From the NCBI GenBank assembly GCA_022819745.1, contig JAJEGS010000039.1, forward strand, positions 496,001 through 560,000: 64,000 bases of DNA. Reading direction: 5' to 3'. The notes under the pieces are model-generated. The model saw only the letters and a list, made by a program, of their open reading frames with translations, was not told the DNA's origin and did not search any database. The stretch is from Candidatus Latescibacterota bacterium (GTDB taxonomy: Bacteria > Latescibacterota > UBA2968 > UBA8231). The number at the start of each line of letters is the position of its first letter. Within the stretch, counting starts at the first letter, position 1. A program made the translations under genes and the position numbers. Below are positions 7,827 through 15,825 of this stretch, one piece after another.

Positions 7827-9986
7827 ATGAAGATAGCAATCGGATGTTTCATCGGACTAATGCTGAGCGTCAGCATCGACGCAGAATCTTTCCTTGAAGG
7901 TCGGGTACGACTGGACTCTGGCGAACCCATCGCCGACGCGCAGGTGCGGCTGTTCGATTTGACCGACCTGCGGCGAGGGGCCATTGCCCGCGCCCTGACT
8001 GATGATACAGGGTATTTCGCTCTGCCGTTAGCTGAGCTGGCGGGGCGAGTGCTGCCGGAGCGGTTCGCGTTGGGACCTAATTATCCCAATCCGTTCAACC
8101 CCTCGACGATCATTCCCTATCAACTGGCGGCTTCGTCCGAGGTCCGGCTGGAGGTGTTCAACCTGCTAGGGCAGCGCATTGCGACATTGGTGGATGGAGT
8201 ACGGCCGGCGGGCTTGCACTCGGCGCTGTGGAACGCTACGGATGCGACTGGCCGGGCGGTAGGGGCAGGGGTGTATATCTACCGAATGACGGTGGGAATG
8301 GAGAGCCAGACCGGACGGATGGTGCTAGTTGATGGGCAGGCCGGTATCTCGGCTGCTGGAGCCGCTTCTGTTATGCCGGGTGTGTCTGGTGGTGAGGAGG
8401 GTGCCCAAGTGTATGGGTTGCTCGTCTCGGGTAGTGGGTTGGTTCCCTATGTGGATTCGTCCTTTCGCGTTGAAGCGGGCATGGTGCCAGTGGAATTAGT
8501 GGTGTCGGAGGGACCGTATTCGGCGGGCAAGGCCGCGGGTGACTGTGATCTTTGCAACCTGTTCGACGTGTTCAACGATCAGCAGGAAGAAGAGGAGGAA
8601 GAGGAGGAAGAGGAGGAAACGGAGAGTACCTCCAGCGAGGGGGGACCCGACCTGATCGTTCAATCGCCTGCGGTCAACGATAGCATCCTGACGCCAGGGC
8701 AGGCGTTCACCTTGAGTGTCACCGTGCATAACCAAGGCGACCAGCAGGCCGCGGCGACGATGCTGCACTACTACCGCTCCAACAACTCGACGATTACTGC
8801 CAGTGATACGGAAGTGGGGACCGGCGCAGTAGATTCACTGGACGCCTCGGCTACCAGTGAGCAGTCGATTGAGTTGACGGCCAGTGTAGGGGTGGAGCGA
8901 TACTACGGCGCGTGTGTGGAAAGCGTTAGTGGCGAGAGCAATACCGATAATAATTGCTCTTCTGCTGTGAGAATCACAGTGAGCGGGCAGGACGCGACGA
9001 AAGATAGCACCGAAACCGATCCGGCTGATTCAACGGCAACTACTCAGACCGATGATATAGAGGGACCAGAAGGGTCGGTTCAGGTAGATTCTACTAGCGT
9101 AGAGGAACTTGGCGACTCTCAACGCTTCAATATCGAATTGGTATTTCTAGATGAATTTCCAGCTTTTGAAGAGGAAGTTATCAAGCGCGCGGCTAATTAT
9201 TGGGAAGAACGTCTAGGGGATATACCTGAGTTTGTTTTTGATGAGCCACATGAGAGTGGGTGTTATAAGAGCGAGCATAGGATACAATACGAAAAGGAAG
9301 ACTCAATTGACGATCTGACCATCTTCATTGCTTTTTTGCCGCGTGATGATATAGCCGCCGGAAGAGGTGGCGGTCTTGTCTACCGAGACAGTGGGCTTCC
9401 CGCTGTGGGTTGCGTTAGCATGAAACCGCGAATATGGGATGAAAATTATCACCAACTCTTAGGAAGCCACCTTCATGAATTCTGGGTTTACAATACTACA
9501 GTTCACGAAATAGGCCACGTCCTAGGCATAGGAATAGGTCCTAATTGGGACGCAATTGTGACGACTGAAAACAATCAATTGCATTTCCCCGGTCCTAACG
9601 CCATAGAAAAATTTGACCAGCTACCTCGCTTTGTCCGTCACGATCCTACGTCACCTAAAGGACTGTTTGACCAGCATACCAAAGCCATTGTTGAACAACC
9701 GGGTGGCACGCTTTATACAGGCCACAAGGTTCCTTTAACTTTGGATGGTGGTCATTGGGGCGAACCGCTTGGCGGAGAGTTAATGGCCGACGCATGGGGG
9801 CATTGGGTCGATTCCTTCCCGAAACTATCAACAGTAACATTGGGTGCGCTAGCGGATATGGGCTATCCCGTCCATTACGAGTTGGCTTTCCCATTTTGGG
9901 TTGACCTAAACCCTCCTCGTGGCAAGCCGGTAGTTTCTGCTTTACTTGAAAAGCCGTTTTTATGTGGCGTAGGCTTAGCCCCTTGA
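7827..9986 (+). CDS. Secreted multidomain zinc metalloprotease with internal FlgD-like domain and CARDB domain
   Basis: I prefer the ATG at 7827 (signal MKIAIGCFIGLMLSVSIDA) with AAAGGGA 9 bases upstream. The frame is open to 7710, but the longer N-terminus is not signal-like. The 719-residue protein has a carboxypeptidase-regulatory-like segment (20-75) and a FlgD-type Ig domain with NYPNPFNPST (about 80-170). A run of about twelve Glu near 255 precedes a CARDB-like domain (about 270-370) and an acidic Thr/Asp linker. The metalloprotease domain has HEIGHVLGIGIG near 559 and ALADMGYPV near the end, as in leishmanolysin-like zinc proteases. The sorting-type domain lies near the N-terminus, not at the C-terminus. 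The last ~900 bases are noticeably more AT-rich than their neighbours. Confidence 0.75.
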   Translation: MKIAIGCFIGLMLSVSIDAESFLEGRVRLDSGEPIADAQVRLFDLTDLRRGAIARALTDDTGYFALPLAELAGRVLPERFALGPNYPNPFNPSTIIPYQLAASSEVRLEVFNLLGQRIATLVDGVRPAGLHSALWNATDATGRAVGAGVYIYRMTVGMESQTGRMVLVDGQAGISAAGAASVMPGVSGGEEGAQVYGLLVSGSGLVPYVDSSFRVEAGMVPVELVVSEGPYSAGKAAGDCDLCNLFDVFNDQQEEEEEEEEEEETESTSSEGGPDLIVQSPAVNDSILTPGQAFTLSVTVHNQGDQQAAATMLHYYRSNNSTITASDTEVGTGAVDSLDASATSEQSIELTASVGVERYYGACVESVSGESNTDNNCSSAVRITVSGQDATKDSTETDPADSTATTQTDDIEGPEGSVQVDSTSVEELGDSQRFNIELVFLDEFPAFEEEVIKRAANYWEERLGDIPEFVFDEPHESGCYKSEHRIQYEKEDSIDDLTIFIAFLPRDDIAAGRGGGLVYRDSGLPAVGCVSMKPRIWDENYHQLLGSHLHEFWVYNTTVHEIGHVLGIGIGPNWDAIVTTENNQLHFPGPNAIEKFDQLPRFVRHDPTSPKGLFDQHTKAIVEQPGGTLYTGHKVPLTLDGGHWGEPLGGELMADAWGHWVDSFPKLSTVTLGALADMGYPVHYELAFPFWVDLNPPRGKPVVSALLEKPFLCGVGLAP

Positions 9987-10062
9987 CTCACAGCGCCTTT
10001 AGGCGTGACATTCGACTTCGACCATAGGCTAATTAGGAGATTTTAAGGCCAATGCGGTTTAG

Positions 10063-11763
10063 TTGGAGGATATCACCGCGGCTAATGTTGAAGTCGCGTC
10101 TCAACAGGCTATAGCGGCCCTCACTCCTCCCATGCCTACCCTCTCCCCCACTCATCTCGCCGCCATCGCCCGCTGCCGCCGCCTCATAGTCAATTTCGAC
10201 GTGACCTTTGCGATCAATGTGCAGCATCGCCGCGACCCGGAGCGGCCCGACCTTCGGCTGAGCTCAGGTCGAAGCCTCGTGGAGCATCTGTTCGAGTTCG
10301 CCGACGCGCCTAGGTCGCAGATCGACAGCATTTGGTGGAACTGGGGCGAAGGGAATCAAGCGCCCTATCCGAGCGAGCACTTGCCGCTGTACGACCACCC
10401 GCTCTATCAAAAGTGGGCGGACGAAGGGACGGATATCGTCGGCCAAGTCCTCGCGGCCACCCAGCGCCGCGGCTTAGAGTGTTTCTTTTCGCATCGCATG
10501 AACGGCTCGGACAACGACCTCGGCCCGTTTGCGCGCATCCCCGCGAAAGTGGCACATCCCGACTGGCTCTTTCGCACGCCTTGGTGTACGCACGCGGACA
10601 ACGGCTATTGGAATTTCGCCCTGCCCCAAGTCCACGACTACGTCCTGCGCAACTTGCGCGAGGTAATCGAGCGCTGGCCTTTTGACGGGATGGAATTGGA
10701 CTTTGCCCGCGGGGTCGTCTTCCCCGCTGGCCAAGGCTGGTCCAACCGCGAGCGGCTAACTGAATTCATCGCCCAGTTGCGAGAATTATCACTATCCGAG
10801 GGCGGGCGGCGCGGGCAGCCCTTTCTCCTCGCCGCCCGCATCCCCGAGACACTCGTGGGCTGCCGCTTCGACGGGATTGATGTCGAGCGCTGGGTCGGCG
10901 AGCAATTGATCGACTTACTGGCCCTCGGCGTGCGCTCTTTTGAGGTGGATCTGGCGGATTTCCGGCGCGTGGTCGCCGGCACCCCGGTCAAGCTCTATCC
11001 GTCCATAGACGATCACCACGCTACGGACGGCTACCAAAATCCCGGCATCGAAGTGCTGCGCGGAGTGGCGGCCAACTGGTGGCATCAAGGCGCAGACGGC
11101 ATCCACACCTTCAACTTCAACTACGCAACCGACGCCCCGTACGCCGACCAGGATTGGGCCAGCCATCGCCGTGCCTACCAAGAGTTAGGCGCGGTCGCAA
11201 CGCTCAGCGCCAAGGACAAGTGCTTCGTCGTCCAGCGTCGCGGGGGCGGGCACGGCCCCACCGTGATCCCCAACCCCGAGGATTGGGCCACCCCGAGGCA
11301 CCACTACGCCAACACCAACATGCTGGCCCAACTGCCCGCGGCCGTGCCCAACGACGAACACACCGATCTCCTGCTGCAAATACACGTGGGACTCGATCTG
11401 ACTGTCGAGCGAATCGCCGCAGCCGAGTTGCGCCTCCTGCTGTCCGACCCGAGCGCAGCGGACTTGCCCACGGCCCAACGTCTGCCGCCGGTGCAAGTGG
11501 CGACCATCGGTCATCCCGACGGAGAACTCGTCAATATCTCGGTTGCACAAGGGGTGGAGCGAACCGTGCAGATACGACTGAACAATGCGTTGCTGGAGCA
11601 GCCGACTGAGGACAATGGGTGGTTGGTCTGGCCGGTCGAAGGGGCGCTCTTGGCGGCTGGCGCGAATCTGGTCGGCATCAGCGCACAGGGACGAGCACTC
11701 GACGCGCCGCATTTCGTCGTCGAAAAGCTGGAAATAGCTGTGGTGTGCGAGGTTGTGGACTAG
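10063..11763 (+). CDS. GH10-like glycoside hydrolase (TIM-barrel) protein
   Basis: The frame starts at TTG 10063 (566 residues). An ATG at 10132 just before the conserved LAAIARCRRLIVNFDVTF is an equally good start; neither has a strong ribosome site. The barrel region includes WWNWGEGN, GLECFFSHRMNGSDND, WPFDGMELDFARG and FNFNYATDAPY, as in GH10-like hypothetical glycosyl hydrolases. The acidic residues in MELDFARG are candidate catalytic groups. The last ~150 residues form a beta-rich accessory domain. No signal peptide is seen. A short stretch near residue 65 is encoded by a palindromic repeat that also occurs upstream of the deacetylase gene, so that loop may be an insertion. Confidence 0.7.
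   Translation: MEDITAANVEVASQQAIAALTPPMPTLSPTHLAAIARCRRLIVNFDVTFAINVQHRRDPERPDLRLSSGRSLVEHLFEFADAPRSQIDSIWWNWGEGNQAPYPSEHLPLYDHPLYQKWADEGTDIVGQVLAATQRRGLECFFSHRMNGSDNDLGPFARIPAKVAHPDWLFRTPWCTHADNGYWNFALPQVHDYVLRNLREVIERWPFDGMELDFARGVVFPAGQGWSNRERLTEFIAQLRELSLSEGGRRGQPFLLAARIPETLVGCRFDGIDVERWVGEQLIDLLALGVRSFEVDLADFRRVVAGTPVKLYPSIDDHHATDGYQNPGIEVLRGVAANWWHQGADGIHTFNFNYATDAPYADQDWASHRRAYQELGAVATLSAKDKCFVVQRRGGGHGPTVIPNPEDWATPRHHYANTNMLAQLPAAVPNDEHTDLLLQIHVGLDLTVERIAAAELRLLLSDPSAADLPTAQRLPPVQVATIGHPDGELVNISVAQGVERTVQIRLNNALLEQPTEDNGWLVWPVEGALLAAGANLVGISAQGRALDAPHFVVEKLEIAVVCEVVD
10249..10273. repeat. Palindromic repeat embedded in the GH10-like coding sequence
   Basis: ACCTTCGGCTGAGCTCAGG at 10249-10267 is identical to 6597-6615, and the following TCGAAG completes an inverted repeat with CTTCGGCTGAG. 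It is translated in frame as DLRLSSGRS between conserved-looking segments, so it may be a tolerated in-frame insertion of a small dispersed palindrome. Confidence 0.5.
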
Positions 11764-11832
11764 GCCTTTTGCAAAACGCGCCAGCGGTCGTAGTAAATTC
11801 CAGCGAAAGCGCTCATATTCGCTTGAGTACAC

Positions 11833-11878
11833 AAAAAAGTCCCGCCGAGCAGCGGGACTCAACGGGTTTGTCAACCCG
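11833..11878 (-). terminator. Intrinsic terminator of the DUF3782 gene, with a second hairpin
   Basis: Read on the minus strand just past the stop at 11881, a CGGGTT/AACCCG hairpin (863-878 of this kilobase) is followed by a perfect 8-bp stem AGTCCCGC/GCGGGACT with a 6-base loop (11838-11859). Six T residues come next (11838-11833). This is a textbook rho-independent terminator for the minus-strand gene, and it also separates it from the convergent GH10-like gene. Confidence 0.8.
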
Positions 11879-11880
11879 GC

Positions 11881-12525
11881 TCAGTCGGCTTCTGCCGGTT
11901 CAATCACTTCAATGCCCGCCTCGCGCAGGGCTTGCGCCCGATAGCTATAGATATCCGCCGTGGCGAGTAGGACCCGCACCGGAGCCACCCCGGTGGCCTC
12001 GGTGTACAGACGGCGCTTGCGCTCCAGCCGCTCTTGGATAGTGGCTCCCACACTGGCGGCGATCTCGACGAGGATGTGCTGATCGGCATTGACGATGACC
12101 ACGTCGAATTGTTCGCCCGCAATGACGCGCTCCTCGACCGCGGCTCCAAAAGATTCCTCCAACAGGGATGCCATGGTCCGCCGGAACACACTTTCGTTGC
12201 GGATACCCCAGCGCGAACCCAGCCGATCGATGGCTTGCGAAACTTCATCAAAGCGTTGATCTACTTCATCAAAGCGTTGATTCATCTCAGTCTGCACTTG
12301 CTCAAAGCGTTGATTCATCTCAGTCCGCACTTGCTCAAGGCGTTGGTCCATCTCAGTCCGCAACTCCCGCAGTTCCTTCAGCACCATGGCCACCTCTTCG
12401 CGGCGGGCAAACGCGCCCAAGAACCCTTGGTAAATCAGCGGCTCGAGGTCTGGGCGGCGGTCCAACAGGTCGGGGAGTTGCCGGTTGAACAGGTCGATCA
12501 GTTCTTCATCACTAAAGGTTCTCAT
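11881..12525 (-). CDS. DUF3782-like coiled-coil protein with PD-(D/E)XK nuclease-like C-terminus
   Basis: The 214-residue protein has three parts. The N-terminal helical region (1-50) includes LLDRRPDLEPLIYQGF. Residues about 50-100 form a coiled coil built of near-identical RTEMNQRFEQV-type repeats. The C-terminal domain has an EFDVVIV/ILVEIAAS-type core (GEQFDVVIVN, HILVEIAASV), the acid and lysine arrangement of restriction-endonuclease-like folds. DUF3782 proteins have this layout and no proven role. The gene is monocistronic with its own terminator. The ribosome site is weak (AAGGCGC). Other nuclease-fold accessory genes lie at 0.2, 17.5, 40, 57, 62 and 63 kb. Confidence 0.75.
   Translation of the reverse strand: MRTFSDEELIDLFNRQLPDLLDRRPDLEPLIYQGFLGAFARREEVAMVLKELRELRTEMDQRLEQVRTEMNQRFEQVQTEMNQRFDEVDQRFDEVSQAIDRLGSRWGIRNESVFRRTMASLLEESFGAAVEERVIAGEQFDVVIVNADQHILVEIAASVGATIQERLERKRRLYTEATGVAPVRVLLATADIYSYRAQALREAGIEVIEPAEAD
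12243..12365. repeat. Nested 21-base and 33-base tandem repeats inside the coiled-coil gene
   Basis: CTTCATCAAAGCGTTGAT occurs at 12243 and 12264, a 21-base (7-codon) period. GTTGATTCATCTCAG then recurs at 12276, 12309 and, slightly changed, 12342, a 33-base (11-codon) period. Both keep the reading frame and encode heptad and hendecad coiled-coil units of the DUF3782-like protein. Confidence 0.8.
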
Positions 12526-12643
12526 CGCTCTTGCGCCTTTTTCTTTTAACCCAAATCAGTTCAGGGAGCGTCTGCAAACCCCTATATTTGAGAGTCGCAA
12601 GGTTGAAACACATTGTCAAGATGGAGGGAAGGTCTAGCACATC

Positions 12644-13009
12644 ATGGATCGCATTCTACTAGTAGGCTGCGGCGGCTTCATTGGAGCCGTGTTGCGCTAC
12701 TTGGTCTCCTTGGGAACCCAGCGCCTGTTGGGCACCCCACTCTACGCCACCCTCACAGTCAACGTAGTCGGCTGTCTAGTCATTGGTTTTTTGGGCGGCT
12801 TGGCCGAAGAGCGTCAATACCTTAGCCCCCAGCTTCGTCTATTCCTCTTCGTCGGCATCCTCGGCGGCTTCACCACTTTTTCATCCGTGGCCTACGAAAC
12901 CGCGCAAATACTCCGCGCAGGTCAGGTGCCAGCCGCCTTAGTCCACATTGGGCTGCAACTGCTGCTGGGCATTCCCGCCGTATTCGTCGGATATTGGGCG
13001 GCCCGCTAG
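12644..13009 (+). CDS. crcB: Fluoride ion channel CrcB/FluC
   Basis: The 121-residue membrane protein has four hydrophobic helices and the family signatures GGFIGAVLRYLVS near the N-terminus, TLTVNVVGC with the conserved Asn, and GGFTTFSSVAYE with the Phe-box region. Dual-topology dimers of this family export fluoride from the cytoplasm. The length is normal for the family. A GGAGGGAAGG stretch precedes the ATG. I searched the ~100 bases upstream for a fluoride riboswitch core and saw none. Its TAG overlaps the TAG of the convergent isomerase gene in a shared CTAG. Confidence 0.9.
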   Translation: MDRILLVGCGGFIGAVLRYLVSLGTQRLLGTPLYATLTVNVVGCLVIGFLGGLAEERQYLSPQLRLFLFVGILGGFTTFSSVAYETAQILRAGQVPAALVHIGLQLLLGIPAVFVGYWAAR

Positions 13010-13794
13010 CCGCCTAGCCCGCGCAAATACGCCAAGCTCGCGGGCGCAGCTTCGCGCAAGCTCGCCTGGCGATAGACCTTGACCGAGGCAAAACCCGTGT
13101 AGCCGATGGCGTCCAAGGCCGCGAGAACAGCCTTGAAGTCAAGATGACCGCTGCCCAGCACGCCGCCGTTGCTCTCACACAAGTGGACGTGCCGCAGCGC
13201 GTCGCCGCAGTCGAAAATGGGCTGGGTCAACGACTTTTCTTCAATGTTCATGTGGATCGTATCAACCATCGGCCTAAAAGCCGGCACGCTAATGCGCTCA
13301 ATCAGGGCGCGCACCTCGCCGACGGAATTGTTAAACCCCACTTGCAGATGATTGATCGGCTCGACGACCAGGTCCACGCCAGCGTCTTGCCCGGCCAAGC
13401 CCACTTCGCGCAGGCCATCCGCAATGCGCTCGTTGGCCACCTCGGCATCGGGTTCATCCGCGCGCAACCCCTGCAAAAGCCCGACCACGAGAATGGCGTT
13501 AAAACGCTGTGCAATCGGCAAGTAATCCCGCAGCCTAGCGACGGCACCTGCACGTCGGTCCGCATCGGCCACACTCAAGCACAGCCCCTCGGCATAAGCA
13601 GCCCCGGTCAACAGCGACGGCACCACCAAGCCGCACCCCTCCACCGAGCGCTCAATCGCGTCCAATTGCCCCAGCACCGCAGGCGTCAGATTCAACTCGA
13701 CGCCCTCGTACCCACAGTCCCGAATGAAGTCCAACCCAGCGGCGAAATCGCCCCCGAGATCCGCAAAGTCGATTACCATATAGCTGTATTGCAT
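13006..13794 (-). CDS. Sugar phosphate isomerase/epimerase family TIM-barrel protein
   Basis: The ATG at 13794, with GGAG 7 bases upstream, gives a 262-residue protein starting MQYSYMVIDFADLGGDF. The frame is open to 13911 but that extension overlaps the divergent gene. The xylose-isomerase-like (AP endonuclease 2) barrel is marked by GYEGVELN, LVVEPINH (metal-ligand Glu), PMVDTIHMNIEE (Asp and His) and HVHLCESN with GSGHLDFKAVL. Members isomerise or epimerise sugars, inositols or hydroxypyruvate. It is divergent from the aldo/keto reductase gene (89-base gap), and they may share regulation and a pathway. Confidence 0.8.
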   Translation of the reverse strand: MQYSYMVIDFADLGGDFAAGLDFIRDCGYEGVELNLTPAVLGQLDAIERSVEGCGLVVPSLLTGAAYAEGLCLSVADADRRAGAVARLRDYLPIAQRFNAILVVGLLQGLRADEPDAEVANERIADGLREVGLAGQDAGVDLVVEPINHLQVGFNNSVGEVRALIERISVPAFRPMVDTIHMNIEEKSLTQPIFDCGDALRHVHLCESNGGVLGSGHLDFKAVLAALDAIGYTGFASVKVYRQASLREAAPASLAYLRGLGG

Positions 13795-13883
13795 CGCTGT
13801 CTCCAAGTGAGTAGAAAAGTGGCGGCCAACCGCCGCCGTGTCTAAGTTACTCCATTCCATTTCGCCCCAACAGCGGAGCGCGC

Positions 13884-14786
13884 ATGCGATACCGACGATT
13901 CGGCAAAACAAACTGGCAAGTCAGCGAAATCGCCATGGGCGGGTCTTGGTTCTACGGACGCCCGGAATACGGCCTCCTGCCGGTGGCGCACGGAGTCGCC
14001 ATGGTCGAGCGCGCCCTCGAATTGGGCATCAATTACTTCGACACCGCCCCGCTCTACGGCCAAGGCCGCAGCGAAAAGGTCCTCGGCCACGCCCTCAAAG
14101 GCGTTGACGCGCCCTATTATCTGGCGACCAAGGTCGGCTATTATCCCGCGCCCTTCGACTACACCCGCGATACCGTATGGCGGGGATTTGAGGCCAGCCT
14201 CCTGCGCTTGCAGCGCGACTCAGTCGATCTGTTGCAACTCCACGAGGCCGAACAGGCGGGTTGGGAGGGCATCTTCGGCCGAGGACGCGCCCTAGAGGCC
14301 ATGCTCGAAATCCGCGAGCAGGGACTCGCACAACACATCGGCCTCACCGGCTCGGACCTAGAACTGATGCGCGATGTCCTCGCCGAGTGCGACGATTTCG
14401 TCTCGGTGATCACCTTTCTCAAATACGACCTGCTGGTGCAGACGGCCAAGGGAATCCTCCTGCCCACCGCGGCTGCCCGCGACGTCGCCATCATCCTCGC
14501 CTCGCCGCTGCATGCCGGCCTACTCGGCTCCAAACGCGACGCCTGGAAGGGAGCCGGCCGCTTTGCCGAGCTGTATCCCAAACTCGAAAAAGTCGAAGCG
14601 CTGCTCGCCGACGAACCCGGCGACATGCCCGACCACGGCCTGCGCTACTTGCTGTCAGACCCCCAAGTCTCCGTGCTGCTCACCGGCGCGGCAACGCTAG
14701 ACGAACTCGAAGTCTCCACGGCCGTTTCCGACGGCCGCTATCTATCACCCGAACTCATCGCCCGCATCGAAGCACTCACCCCTTGA
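13884..14786 (+). CDS. Aldo/keto reductase
   Basis: The 300-residue protein has the full aldo/keto reductase tetrad: Asp53 in YFDTAPLYG, Tyr58, Lys83 in ATKVGYY and His120 in DLLQLHE. The N-terminus RRFGKTNWQVSEIAMGG is typical of the L-fucose/D-arabinose dehydrogenase-like branch. It would reduce or oxidise a sugar aldehyde using NAD(P)H in the cytoplasm. It begins a plus-strand operon with an oxidoreductase 13 bases downstream and a glycosidase-like protein after that. Confidence 0.85.
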   Translation: MRYRRFGKTNWQVSEIAMGGSWFYGRPEYGLLPVAHGVAMVERALELGINYFDTAPLYGQGRSEKVLGHALKGVDAPYYLATKVGYYPAPFDYTRDTVWRGFEASLLRLQRDSVDLLQLHEAEQAGWEGIFGRGRALEAMLEIREQGLAQHIGLTGSDLELMRDVLAECDDFVSVITFLKYDLLVQTAKGILLPTAAARDVAIILASPLHAGLLGSKRDAWKGAGRFAELYPKLEKVEALLADEPGDMPDHGLRYLLSDPQVSVLLTGAATLDELEVSTAVSDGRYLSPELIARIEALTP

Positions 14787-14799
14787 GAAGGAATAGCAC

Positions 14800-15819
14800 A
14801 TGAAACCTGTCCGCGTCGGCTGCATCGGCCTCGGCTGGATCACCCAAAGGGCGCACCTCCCAGCGTTAGCTGCCCTCGCCGAGGAAGGCCAAGTCGTCTT
14901 CCAAGCATTCTGCGACAAAAGCGACGAAACCCTTCAGGAACAAGCAGCCGTCTATAAGCCTCATTCGACCTATACGGACCACCACCAGATGTTTGCAGAG
15001 CAGGAACTCGACGCCGTGTACCTGTCCATTCCGCCGACTGCACACACCGACGAAGTGCTCATCGCCGCGGACCAAGGCGTCGCCCTGTTCGTCGAAAAGC
15101 CGCAGACCCTCGACCTAGCGCAAGTCGTCGAATTCAACGCCGCAATCGAAAAAGCCGGCATCGTATCCCAAGTCGGCTTCGTCTCTCGCTACGAGCCTTC
15201 TTCTGCGCCGACCTTGGAGCTATTGCAGCAGCGCACGCCGCGCCACGCCCAAATCCAAAACTTCTATAGCGGCCAGCCCATCCGCTACTGGACCAGCCGC
15301 TACGAACTCTGCGGCGGCTCCTTCGTCGAAAATACCATCCACAGCGTCGATCTGTTGCGCTACTTGCTCGGCGACATTGAAGCAGTCTCGGCCTTCTACG
15401 TCGAATCCCTGCCCGACGAACGCATCGAGCCGATGAACCTGCCCCACGTGTACAACGTCAACTACCGCTTTGAGGGACGTATAACCGCCAACGCCAGCGT
15501 CTCGCGGGTAATGAGCAATGTCAATTACTCCAAGCGCGAAATCCTCGTCATCAGCGACGACTCGATCATCGAGTGGAATCCACAAAAAGTGACGGAAAAT
15601 GGCGAGGTAGTGTGGGAAGCGAAAGAAGAGCCGCAATCTCGCGGTGCTTTCTTCTCCCAGGCTCGCGCCTTTATCGCCGCCGTCCAAGCCGGCGACCCTT
15701 CCATGCCGCGCAGCCCCTACGTCCCTTCCCTCAACAGCCTCGCCGCCGTTTTAGGAGCCAATGCCTCGGCCGAAAGCGGCGGCGAATTGGTCCTCCTCAG
15801 CGACCTCGCCCAAGGTTAG
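14800..15819 (+). CDS. Gfo/Idh/MocA family oxidoreductase
   Basis: The 339-residue protein has an N-terminal Rossmann fold with GCIGLGWITQ at 7-16 and the FVEKPQT motif at 98-104, where the Lys of EKP normally takes part in catalysis and NAD binding. The C-terminal alpha/beta domain includes GGSFVENTIHSVDLLRYL with the conserved H-x-x-D-like substrate pocket. It probably oxidises a sugar or cyclitol hydroxyl with NAD. AAGGA precedes the ATG. It lies 13 bases after the aldo/keto reductase and 6 bases before the GH43-like gene, a tight operon. Confidence 0.85.
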   Translation: MKPVRVGCIGLGWITQRAHLPALAALAEEGQVVFQAFCDKSDETLQEQAAVYKPHSTYTDHHQMFAEQELDAVYLSIPPTAHTDEVLIAADQGVALFVEKPQTLDLAQVVEFNAAIEKAGIVSQVGFVSRYEPSSAPTLELLQQRTPRHAQIQNFYSGQPIRYWTSRYELCGGSFVENTIHSVDLLRYLLGDIEAVSAFYVESLPDERIEPMNLPHVYNVNYRFEGRITANASVSRVMSNVNYSKREILVISDDSIIEWNPQKVTENGEVVWEAKEEPQSRGAFFSQARAFIAAVQAGDPSMPRSPYVPSLNSLAAVLGANASAESGGELVLLSDLAQG

Positions 15820-15825
15820 ATCACC

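Noticed and set aside
12243..12365. CRISPR-like array
   Set aside because: The 21- and 33-base repeats are contiguous, in frame, without spacers, and encode a coiled coil.
12541..12643. Possible fluoride riboswitch upstream of crcB
   Set aside because: The conserved pseudoknot core and GAUGG/CUGAUGA-type motifs are not visible.
13006..13009. Shared CTAG stop of convergent crcB and isomerase genes
   Set aside because: Real, but an ordinary consequence of tight convergent packing, so not listed as a finding.
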